From the NCBI RefSeq assembly GCF_947254095.1, contig NZ_CAMYBV010000030.1:1-8516 (forward strand): a stretch of 8,516 bases of DNA, written 5' to 3'. The notes below the pieces were generated by a model. The model saw only the letters and a list, made by a program, of their open reading frames with translations. It was not told the origin of the DNA and ran no database searches. The stretch comes from an uncultured Mobiluncus sp. (GTDB lineage: Bacteria; Actinomycetota; Actinomycetes; Actinomycetales; Actinomycetaceae). Each line of letters begins with the position of its first letter. The stretch's first letter is position 1. A program made the position numbers and the translations under genes. This document shows positions 1-6,031 of the stretch, piece after piece.

Positions 1-1726
1 GTTTCGACCCGGCCGGGGGTACCAGCACAAGTTTCGCGCCTTGCTTGACCGTGTAGGCTCCGGCTGACAGGGCGTCGGGGAAGTTTCGTCCCGACACCAT
101 CACCAGGCCGTTTACGCTGCGTCCCAGGTCAAGGCCGGTGGCGAGGTTGCGGGCGGTTTCGTAACGGTCCGCTCCGGTGTAGGTCGTGCCGGGATTGATA
201 CCGGCAGAAGCCACAGCACTCTGGGCCGGACCGCCAACAGTGATGATTGTAGTGCTGTTCAGAAGCGGTTTCAGGTAGCTTTGTGTAGTGGGGGGCAGGT
301 TGGCGCCGCTGGAGAGCACCAGGGAGGTCTGCATTGCTCCGGCCGCGGCTCCGGCAGCCAGGGCGTCGGGGAAGTTGATACCGTCAGCCACCAAGACTGC
401 GCTGGGTGCGCCTCCCAGAGAATCGCGATATTGCGCGACTTTCACGGCTGTTTCAAAACGATTCGCGCCGATGAGCTCCACCAATTCCAGACCTTTGGCT
501 GCAATTGCCGCCCGGTCGGCAGCGCTCAGCCCCGCGGTTCCGCCCACGCGTACCACCCGGCGTAGCCCAAATTTATCCAGGGCTTTCACGGCTTGGGAGT
601 CCAGGTGGTCGCGGGAGTTCGACAGCACCAGTGTGGAGCTGGTGACGCCGGACAGCTGCGTCGCGGCCAAACCGTCAGCGGCTATCAACCCGGTGGTGAG
701 AATCAGCGTCTCCACGTTGGGTGATGCCTCGGCAATCATCCCCGAAGTCTCCATCCGGTCGGCGCCGCTGACCCGCATAATATGGGGCGGGAGCTGTTTA
801 TAGGGCAAATCGGCGCCACTCAAACCACGCACCGGCACCCCTAAACTCGCCAGCCAAGTGCCGAAACGCGACATCGGCGAAGCGGCGTTGAACAGCAGCT
901 GTTCGGTGCTGTCCGTGAAAGCTGTATGGGATTTCGAGCTGGTGATGCCGACCACTTCGCCGGCAGCGTTGTACAGTGGCCCGCCGGAGTCGCCCTTGTC
1001 TACCGCCATCGGCACGGTGGCCAGGATATTGCCACCAGCGGGAATCTGGAAACGTTGGGCGGTGCGGGCGTCCAAAGTGTTGACATTGGCGCAGTAGTTT
1101 CCTTTGCCGCCAATCATCTGGGAGACACTGTCGATAGTGGCGGATTCCTTGATGATGTAGTTTTGCCCGCAAATATACAGGGGAGTGCTGGGGGGCTGAA
1201 CTGCCGCGCTGACTGGGGCGATGGGGTGATTTGCCGGGGTAGTCACCACCAGCGCCACATCGCTTTGCGTGGTCGTTTCCCAGGTCACTCCGGTGGCGAT
1301 GGGCGAGGTGCCCGGAACGTGAGAGTTGGCTGAATAAATCCGTGCCGGCCCTTGGGGCAAACTCTTAAAGCAGTGGGCCGCGGTCAGCACCATGTTGGAC
1401 GCGACCCAAACCCCGGAACACAGGGACGCCATCCCGTCCGGACCCGGTCCGATAATAATCTGGACGGTGGCCGGGTGCGGGTCAGGAATCTGTCCGGCCT
1501 GGGTAGAGCCAGTATCTGGGGAGTTCACAAGCGGTGTCGCGCGGTCTGGCTGGTCAGCAGGGGTGGGCGGGAGAAGCTGGTGAACCTCGGTTGGCGGGTA
1601 ACCCGACGGAGTGTCGCCGGTTCCGGCGCGTGCAGGCGCGACCGGACCGATGCCGACGAGAGCGAAAGCCAACATAAAGAGTGCCGGAACCCACAGGGCG
1701 CGGCGCAGCGTGAGACCAGGGACCAT
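1..1726 (-). CDS. Secreted S1-family serine protease with C-terminal cell-wall-binding type 2 repeats (partial, 3' end outside window)
   Basis: The minus-strand frame is open for 575 codons from ATG 1726 to the window edge, with no stop. Residues 1-34 form a signal peptide (Arg8-Arg9, hydrophobic core, cleavage likely after Ala32-Arg-Ala34). Residues about 85-300 are a chymotrypsin-fold protease. The triad is His118 in LTAAHC, Asp156 in SDVAL and Ser247 in GDSGGP. Cys103/Cys119 and Cys186/Cys212 suit two disulfides. The residue at the base of the S1 pocket appears to be Ala241, not Asp, so trypsin-like Arg/Lys specificity is unlikely. From residue 318 come type 2 cell-wall-binding repeats about 98-99 residues apart: RVSGADRMET (318), IGANRFETA (419) and TGADRYETA (from T517), each followed by a FPDAL-like or equivalent motif; the third is cut off. 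The protein is probably exported and held non-covalently on the wall. Its substrate cannot be told. ATG 1726 is chosen because the signal peptide starts there and a good -10 box lies just upstream. Confidence 0.93.
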   Translation of the reverse strand, partial: MVPGLTLRRALWVPALFMLAFALVGIGPVAPARAGTGDTPSGYPPTEVHQLLPPTPADQPDRATPLVNSPDTGSTQAGQIPDPHPATVQIIIGPGPDGMASLCSGVWVASNMVLTAAHCFKSLPQGPARIYSANSHVPGTSPIATGVTWETTTQSDVALVVTTPANHPIAPVSAAVQPPSTPLYICGQNYIIKESATIDSVSQMIGGKGNYCANVNTLDARTAQRFQIPAGGNILATVPMAVDKGDSGGPLYNAAGEVVGITSSKSHTAFTDSTEQLLFNAASPMSRFGTWLASLGVPVRGLSGADLPYKQLPPHIMRVSGADRMETSGMIAEASPNVETLILTTGLIAADGLAATQLSGVTSSTLVLSNSRDHLDSQAVKALDKFGLRRVVRVGGTAGLSAADRAAIAAKGLELVELIGANRFETAVKVAQYRDSLGGAPSAVLVADGINFPDALAAGAAAGAMQTSLVLSSGANLPPTTQSYLKPLLNSTTIITVGGPAQSAVASAGINPGTTYTGADRYETARNLATGLDLGRSVNGLVMVSGRNFPDALSAGAYTVKQGAKLVLVPPAGSK

Positions 1727-1842
1727 AAAGTTAATTATCAACCCTTGACGTGGATTTATCCAACCATAGTGGTTTCGTGACAGGACAAAAACAGAGTTCC
1801 ATTCCGGGTGCGACTCCCACGCGGTCTAGGTACATTTGATAT
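1727..1842. promoter_or_regulatory. Divergent intergenic region between protease and MmpL exporter genes
   Basis: These 116 bases hold the start signals of two divergent genes. Towards the exporter, an in-frame TGA at 1837-1839 makes ATG 1843 the earliest possible start, and no Shine-Dalgarno site lies 5-9 bases before it. A weak -10-like TACATT at 1831-1836 ends 6 bases before the ATG, so this gene could also be leaderless, but I find no matching -35 box. A small inverted repeat, AACCA-TAG-TGGTT (1762-1774), overlaps the proposed -35 of the protease promoter and is a possible operator. It is short enough to arise by chance. Confidence 0.5.
1734..1763 (-). promoter_or_regulatory. Candidate leaderless promoter of the protease gene
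   Basis: Read on the minus strand, GATAAT (1739-1734) matches the -10 consensus at five of six positions. TTGGAT (1763-1758) is a weak -35 box at an 18-base spacing. The -10 box ends only 7 bases before ATG 1726, which would put the transcript start at or next to the A of the start codon. No Shine-Dalgarno sequence lies at the usual distance; the nearest purine run, AAGGG, is 15 bases upstream. Leaderless mRNAs are common in actinobacteria. The promoter is an inference from motif and spacing. Confidence 0.5.
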
Positions 1843-4800
1843 ATGTATGTCAAGCTCGCTCGTTTTTTAGCCCTCAGACCGAAGCGAGTTCTGGCATTTT
1901 GGATTCTGGTAGTTATTGCCACCGCGCTCAGTGCGGTGACCGGATTTGGAAATCCCCTGTGGAATCGGCTCATTTCTGATGTACCCCAGGCGACCCCTTC
2001 GGAGTCTCACACCGGTCAAGTCATGGTGGAAAGTCACCAGACCGCGGCCTATTCCGTGATGGCCTACGTTTCCGGGGTCGATTTGCGCTCAGAGCTGGAA
2101 CAGGCCCCAAAGCTGGCCAGTCAGTTGGATGAGATGAAGGCTCAGGCCGAGGATCAGGGGGATAAAGCCAAAAAACTCGGTGATGAAGCGAAAGCGGCTG
2201 GGGATCCGGCGCAGGCTTTAGCTGATGAGGCGCGAGCCCTCGGGGCGAAAGCCACCGAGCTGGGGAACCGTGCCACCAGCCTGGGGAACCAGGCCAAAGC
2301 TCTGGGACACGAAGCGCAGGTCGCGGGCGCAAAAGCGCAGGAATTGAAGTCTCAAGCGGAGGCTGCTGGGGCGCGGGCTCAGGCGGCGGGGGCGAAGGCG
2401 CAGGATTTGAAGTCTCAAGCTCAGGCGGCTGGGGCGCGGGCTCAGGCGGCGGGGGCGAAAGCGCAGGATTTGAAGGCTCAGGCGGAGGCGGCCGGGGCAA
2501 AAGCCCAGCAGCTCGCCACTAGTGGCGATATGGCGGGAGCCGGGGCGGCGAAAGGGCAAGCTGAACAGCTCGGCGCCCAATCCCAACAGGCCGGCGCCGA
2601 AGCCCAGGAACAGGGCGCCCTCGCCCAACAGCTCGGGGCCCAAGCTCAGGCGGCAGGAACCGAAGCCCAGACCGAGGCCGCTCGAGCCCAAGAAATCGGC
2701 GCCCAAGCGCAGGCAGTCGGTGATCAGGCTCTTGCCAGCGGAAACCGGGCTCAGAGTCTCGCGGCGCAAGCCCGCCGACTGGGCGACCAAGCCAAAGCGA
2801 AAGGCGACAAGGCTCAGAACCTGGGCGATCAGGCGAAAGATAAGGGCGACATTGCCAAAGACCTGGCTGACCGCGCCCAAGCGCTGGGCGATTCGGCAAA
2901 AGCGCTGGGCGACCAAGCCAAAGCGCTGTCCGAACCCGACTGGCCCGTCTCGAAAGCCCTGCACACCGAGCTGAAACAGTTTGAAACGAAACTGAAAGGG
3001 ATGCCTCACGTAGATAAGGTGGCTTATCCTTTCGTGGAATATAACGCCATGCTCGATCCTCAAGCGCGGGAACTGGTGGCAAAAGATGGCCACGGGTTTG
3101 TCATCGTGGCCACCATGGATTTACGGGTGAACGGGAAAGCTCAAAAGACCCCGCCGAAACAGTTCGAGCCTGACGTTAAGAACGTAGAGAAAGCCCTGGG
3201 CGGCTTGGGGTCAACGCTGCGGACAGCCCTGCCCAAAGATGCTGTGCAGTCCGATTTTCGGGTGCGGGTCACGGACATGAGTCTGGTAAACGAGGCCGGA
3301 ATCCAAACCCTTAAGAACGACCTGGTGCGTTCTGAATCGATTGGGATTCCGCTGTCCTTCCTGATTATGGCGGTCGTGTTCGGAGGATTTTTGGCCGCTT
3401 TGCTGCCGCTGTCGGGGGCATTGGTGGCGATTTCTACCGCCTTGGCCATCATGTTGGGAATGACCTACCTGTTTGAGCAGCAATCTTTCGCTGTCAACGT
3501 GATTTCGGTGCTGGGGCTGGGGCTGTCCATCGACTACGGTTTGCTGATAGTGTCGCGCTACCACGAGGAACTTGTGCGCTTACGTAGCCTGCCGGAAGAC
3601 GAATGGAAACCGGACTTCTCCGGAGTGAAAAAACCCAAGACCCGCGAACGGCTGGAAGCCTTGAATCCGCGCTATCTGCGTGCTTTGGAAATTACCCTGG
3701 CAACAGCAGGGCGAACCACGTTCTTTAGTGCCCTGACGGTGGCGATTGCGTCCTCCGGCATGATTTTCTTCCGGCCGGAACTGTTGAAGTCCCTGGGTAT
3801 CGCGGGTTCCTCCACCGTGCTGTTGGCGATGATTGCGGCGCTGACCTTGGTGTCTGCCCTCATGTTTATGGCCTCTGCTCGCCTGGAAAAGCCCTCCATC
3901 CTGACCAAGATTCCGTTCCTGCGCCGTTTCATGGGCGACGCCGAGCCGGCGCATGTGGAGCACCGGGTGCAGCAGAGCAAAGATCCGCAGGGCACGCCGG
4001 AAGTTGACTCGGAAACAGAAAACACGTTCTTCTATCGCATCTCTATCGCGGTAACCCGCCGACCCTGGCTGTCTTTCATTGTCTCAGCAGCGGTTTTAGT
4101 GGCGGCGTGCCTGCCGCTGGCGACCTTGAACCTGCGCAACTCGCTGTTTGATATGCTGCCCATTCACAACGAGCAAAGGGTCTTGTACGAAGACTTAGCT
4201 GCCCAGGTGCCGCGCACCGGACTGCCCCCGGTCCGGATTGTTGCCGAGGACACCACCCCCGAAGAACTCGACGCCTGGACCGAAGCAAACCTCAGCGATA
4301 TCAAAGGGATTGCCCAAGTGTTCGCCGCTTCCCAGCTGGGCGACACGAAAGACTCCGTGGCGATTGTGGATTTGGAGACGAAAGACATCGGTTCGCCCCA
4401 AGCCGAGAGAATCGTGAAGGAAATACGGGATAAACCCCACGATTTCCAACGCTATGTCATCGGCCAGGCGGCGAACCAAATCGACTTCATCTCATCGTTG
4501 GCTCAAGGACTGCCCTGGGTGCTCAGCGTGCTGGTGATTATCACCATTATCCTGCTGTTCCTCATGACCGGCTCGATAGTGATACCGCTACAAGCCCTGG
4601 TGATAAACACGTTGTCGCTGATGGCGACCCTGGGGATCTCTACCCTGGTCTTTGTTGACGGTTTCGGGGTGGAGCTTTTGGGTGCCCAAAAACTGCCGGG
4701 GCTGGAATCTTACGTGGTCGTGATGTTGATGTGCTTCGGCTTCGGGCTGTCGATGGACTATGAGCTGTTCCTGCTGTCTCGGATGAAAGAGGTGTGGGAC

Positions 4801-5097
4801 GAGACCGGGTCGGCCCGGCTGTCGGTCATTCAAGGTTTGACGCGGTCGGCGCGGATTGTCACTTCCGCAGCGACCATTCTGGTCTTTGTGTTCCTTGCGT
4901 TCGTGACCGGACGCATGATTGTGTTGAAGCAAGTTGGATTTATCTTGGCGCTGGCGGTCGCCTTTGACGCCACTATCGTCCGGATGGTGCTGGTGCCTTC
5001 CGTGATGGCGCTGTTTGGACGGGTGAACTGGTGGGCGCCGCGACCGCTGCGCCGCCTGCATAACCGTTTCTCGGAAAATTTCGCTCACCACGGGTGA
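1843..5097 (+). CDS. MmpL-type RND exporter with a giant heptad coiled-coil in its first extracytoplasmic loop
   Basis: This 1084-residue protein has the two-half RND/MmpL plan: TM1 (about 16-35), large loop D1, TM2-TM6 from residue 500, a charged cytoplasmic loop (about 685-740), TM7 (about 743-764), loop D2 (about 140 residues), then TM8-TM12. The proton-relay Asp-Tyr pairs of MmpL proteins are present in both halves: D564-Y565 (LSIDYG) in TM4 and D972-Y973 (LSMDYE) in TM10. It should therefore be a proton-driven exporter in the cytoplasmic membrane, probably of a lipid or other envelope component; the substrate is unknown. D1 carries residues 84-363, an Ala/Gly/Gln-rich heptad domain. Without it the protein would be about 800 residues, near the usual MmpL size. 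ATG 1843 is the only plausible start because an in-frame TGA lies two codons upstream. It is divergent from the protease gene and followed after 131 bases by a DUF4282 gene. Export substrates other than lipids cannot be excluded. Confidence 0.93.
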   Translation: MYVKLARFLALRPKRVLAFWILVVIATALSAVTGFGNPLWNRLISDVPQATPSESHTGQVMVESHQTAAYSVMAYVSGVDLRSELEQAPKLASQLDEMKAQAEDQGDKAKKLGDEAKAAGDPAQALADEARALGAKATELGNRATSLGNQAKALGHEAQVAGAKAQELKSQAEAAGARAQAAGAKAQDLKSQAQAAGARAQAAGAKAQDLKAQAEAAGAKAQQLATSGDMAGAGAAKGQAEQLGAQSQQAGAEAQEQGALAQQLGAQAQAAGTEAQTEAARAQEIGAQAQAVGDQALASGNRAQSLAAQARRLGDQAKAKGDKAQNLGDQAKDKGDIAKDLADRAQALGDSAKALGDQAKALSEPDWPVSKALHTELKQFETKLKGMPHVDKVAYPFVEYNAMLDPQARELVAKDGHGFVIVATMDLRVNGKAQKTPPKQFEPDVKNVEKALGGLGSTLRTALPKDAVQSDFRVRVTDMSLVNEAGIQTLKNDLVRSESIGIPLSFLIMAVVFGGFLAALLPLSGALVAISTALAIMLGMTYLFEQQSFAVNVISVLGLGLSIDYGLLIVSRYHEELVRLRSLPEDEWKPDFSGVKKPKTRERLEALNPRYLRALEITLATAGRTTFFSALTVAIASSGMIFFRPELLKSLGIAGSSTVLLAMIAALTLVSALMFMASARLEKPSILTKIPFLRRFMGDAEPAHVEHRVQQSKDPQGTPEVDSETENTFFYRISIAVTRRPWLSFIVSAAVLVAACLPLATLNLRNSLFDMLPIHNEQRVLYEDLAAQVPRTGLPPVRIVAEDTTPEELDAWTEANLSDIKGIAQVFAASQLGDTKDSVAIVDLETKDIGSPQAERIVKEIRDKPHDFQRYVIGQAANQIDFISSLAQGLPWVLSVLVIITIILLFLMTGSIVIPLQALVINTLSLMATLGISTLVFVDGFGVELLGAQKLPGLESYVVVMLMCFGFGLSMDYELFLLSRMKEVWDETGSARLSVIQGLTRSARIVTSAATILVFVFLAFVTGRMIVLKQVGFILALAVAFDATIVRMVLVPSVMALFGRVNWWAPRPLRRLHNRFSENFAHHG
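2092..2931 (+). repeat. Coding repeat: heptad (21-base) array forming a two-arm coiled coil
   Basis: It encodes residues 84-363 of the exporter. From G106 to L224 there are 17 uninterrupted heptads of the type G-x-x-A-x-x-L. Residues 225-243 (ATSGDMAGAGAAKGQAEQL) break the register. From G244 to L362 there are 17 more. Position 4 is Ala in 33 of 34 heptads (Ser247 is the exception), position 1 is Gly in 27 of 34, and position 7 is mostly Leu or Ala. The 3/4 spacing of positions 4 and 7 gives a standard coiled-coil core. There is no Cys or aromatic residue in either arm. A weaker continuation of the register (L91, L95, M98, A102) precedes the first arm. Confidence 0.9.
2329..2498 (+). repeat. 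Tandem 63-bp direct repeat inside the coiled-coil coding region
   Basis: Two full copies (2329-2391 and 2392-2454) differ at 6 of 63 positions by my count. A third, partial and more diverged copy starts at 2455 and fades near 2498. Each unit encodes 21 residues, which is exactly three heptads. The near-identity at DNA level suggests a recent duplication, unlike the rest of the array where only the protein pattern is kept. Loss or gain of a unit would stay in frame. Confidence 0.85.
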
Positions 5098-5098
5098 G
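5084..5098 (+). terminator. Weak hairpin at the exporter stop codon
   Basis: CTCACC-ACG-GGTGAG gives a perfect 6-bp stem with a 3-base loop overlapping the TGA stop (5095-5097). No T-run follows, so it is not a standard intrinsic terminator. It may attenuate transcription, protect the 3' end or mean nothing. Confidence 0.25.
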
Positions 5099-5146
5099 GG
5101 ACGCGGCAGCAATTCCAGGTAAATTTCGGGTAAAGACTTCCTCGCT

Positions 5147-5160
5147 GTTTTGGTCAAAAC
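5147..5160. promoter_or_regulatory. Palindrome GTTTTGGTCAAAAC, possible operator
   Basis: This is a 6-base inverted repeat, GTTTTG / CAAAAC, around a central GT. It lies between the exporter stop and the DUF4282 gene, upstream of the candidate promoter. The two-base centre makes an RNA hairpin unlikely but suits a dimeric DNA-binding protein. There is only one copy, and the regulator is unknown. Confidence 0.3.
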
Positions 5161-5176
5161 GAGTGTGTACGCGGGC

Positions 5177-5205
5177 TTCGAAGTGATATGGTTTTTTTGT
5201 AAAAT
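5177..5205 (+). promoter_or_regulatory. Candidate promoter of the DUF4282 gene
   Basis: TAAAAT (5200-5205) matches the -10 consensus at five of six positions. TTCGAA (5177-5182) is a poor -35 box at a 17-base spacing. A run of seven T lies between them. Transcription would begin near 5212 and leave a leader of under 20 bases holding the Shine-Dalgarno site. The weak -35 box keeps the confidence low. Confidence 0.35.
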
Positions 5206-5216
5206 TGTGTGATTTG

Positions 5217-5222
5217 AAAGGA
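5217..5222 (+). promoter_or_regulatory. Ribosome binding site that sets the GTG 5229 start
   Basis: AAAGGA sits 6 bases before GTG 5229. The same frame is open from TTG 5205, but that codon lies upstream of this site and has no comparable purine-rich sequence of its own, so GTG 5229 is preferred. Confidence 0.7.
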
Positions 5223-5228
5223 AAAATC

Positions 5229-5939
5229 GTGAGCCTGCCTCCACCCCCAGAAAATGATTCTCTGCCTCCCGCTCCCGTAAACCCCGCGGTTTACCCCGGC
5301 GCCCAGCCCGCGGTGCCTCCCGCGCAGCCGCAACCTCCCGTGCAGCCCGCCGCTCAGCCTAGCCAGCCGGAACAGCCCGGTTTTGCCCCGGCTCAACCCC
5401 CCACTCCGGCGCAGCCTAGCCAACCGATGCAACCCGGCTACACCCCCCTTCAGACCGGAACACCTACCGGGGCAATACCTGCACAGACACCGGCACCGCA
5501 GCCCTACCAACAGATGTCCGGGGCTCAGCCCTACCCTCCCCAAGGGGCACCGTCCGGAAACGCTGCGTCTTATGCCCAATATCAGCAGCCCGGTCCCGCG
5601 GTAAAACGCAGTAATCCGTTCGAGGGCCTTTTTGATCTGAGATTCAACAAATTCATCACCATTCCTTTGTTGGGAATCGTCTATGCCGTTGGCATAGCAG
5701 TCGCTTGTCTCACCGCGCTGTTTGTTTGGGGAGGCAGCGCAAGCGCGCTGGTCGGCATGGGCGCACCAAGTGCTTTGGCGTTCCTGGTGGGAATTCCGGT
5801 AGTTCTGGTGCTGTTCCTCAATATACTTCTGTGGCGCGTCACGCTAGAGAGTATTGTGGCGCTGATTCGCGTGGCTGAAAACAGCACCAAGATTTTGGAA
5901 GCTACTGAAAAAATCGAAGCTGCCCACGAAAAGGGATAA
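5229..5939 (+). CDS. DUF4282-family membrane protein with Pro/Gln-rich N-terminal tail
   Basis: The product is 236 residues from GTG 5229. Residues 1-125 are low-complexity, dominated by Pro, Gln and Ala, and surely disordered. They include a duplicated 13-residue motif, AQPSQP-x-QPG-[FY]-x-P, at 42-54 and 61-73. Residues 130-220 match the DUF4282 pattern as I remember it: FEGLFDLRFNKFIT before the first helix, TM1 at about 145-168, TM2 at about 182-205, then WRVTLESIVALIRVAENS. A short charged amphipathic end (221-236) follows. The family has no established biochemical function; members are small two-helix membrane proteins, often with a Pro-rich tail. The gene follows the exporter gene in the same direction but probably has its own promoter. 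It ends 92 bases before pntA, with a GC-rich hairpin between. The family name rests on pattern memory of the conserved core. Confidence 0.88.
   Translation: MSLPPPPENDSLPPAPVNPAVYPGAQPAVPPAQPQPPVQPAAQPSQPEQPGFAPAQPPTPAQPSQPMQPGYTPLQTGTPTGAIPAQTPAPQPYQQMSGAQPYPPQGAPSGNAASYAQYQQPGPAVKRSNPFEGLFDLRFNKFITIPLLGIVYAVGIAVACLTALFVWGGSASALVGMGAPSALAFLVGIPVVLVLFLNILLWRVTLESIVALIRVAENSTKILEATEKIEAAHEKG
5352..5447 (+). repeat. Imperfect direct repeat coding AQPSQP-x-QPG motifs
   Basis: Two 39-base units (5352-5390 and 5409-5447) encode residues 42-54 and 61-73 of the DUF4282 protein. The protein copies differ mainly at E/M, F/Y and A/T. The DNA copies share GCCTAGCCA. This looks like internal duplication within a disordered tail. 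Confidence 0.7.
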
Positions 5940-5985
5940 GCCTCGGTTGCTGATAGGATAAACCCGTCACGGGGACCATCCCGCC

Positions 5986-6005
5986 CCGGCCCGTTCGAGG
6001 GCCGG
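5986..6005 (+). terminator. GC-rich hairpin between DUF4282 gene and pntA
   Basis: CCGGCCC-GTTCGA-GGGCCGG forms a perfect all-GC 7-bp stem, with UUCG at the centre of the loop. AAACTG follows instead of a T-run. It may terminate the upstream gene in the U-poor style seen in GC-rich bacteria, or be a structured element in the pntA leader. A 4-bp stem, GGGA-CCA-TCCC (5972-5982), lies just before it. Confidence 0.4.
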
Positions 6006-6020
6006 AAACTGTTGACATTC

Positions 6021-6025
6021 AGGAG
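6021..6025 (+). promoter_or_regulatory. Ribosome binding site of pntA
   Basis: AGGAG lies 6 bases before GTG 6032 and supports that start. The protein beginning there, MRIGIPRE, matches the normal N-terminus of PntA, so no extension is needed. Confidence 0.8.
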
Positions 6026-6031
6026 TTATAC

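Noticed and set aside
288..1780. Several plus-strand open frames over the left end
   Set aside because: They are shadows of the minus-strand protease/wall-binding gene, whose frame has a signal peptide, catalytic triad and family repeats.
2341..2460. Clustered G-runs as a G-quadruplex or regulatory signal
   Set aside because: The G-runs follow from Gly (GGG) and Ala (GCG) codons of the repeated heptads inside a coding region; no separate evidence supports a role.
2092..2931. Collagen-like or LEA-type repeat
   Set aside because: The period is 7, not 3 or 11, and Ala/Leu fall on the 3/4 spacing of a coiled coil.
2021..3093. Long Pro/Arg- and Leu/Gly/Phe-rich open frames opposite, and in another frame of, the heptad region
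   Set aside because: The 21-base periodicity of the exporter gene removes stops in the other frames; the products are low-complexity by-products without start signals.
5191..5200. T-run as a terminator for the exporter gene
   Set aside because: The sequence before it has only a short CTTCGAAG palindrome and no GC-rich stem; it fits better as promoter spacer.
5205..5228. TTG 5205 as the start of the DUF4282 gene
   Set aside because: The ribosome binding site at 5217-5222 lies downstream of it and is correctly spaced for GTG 5229.
6012..6017. Perfect -35 box TTGACA just before pntA
   Set aside because: The only TATA-like partner falls inside the pntA coding start, downstream of the ribosome site, so it cannot drive translation from GTG 6032.
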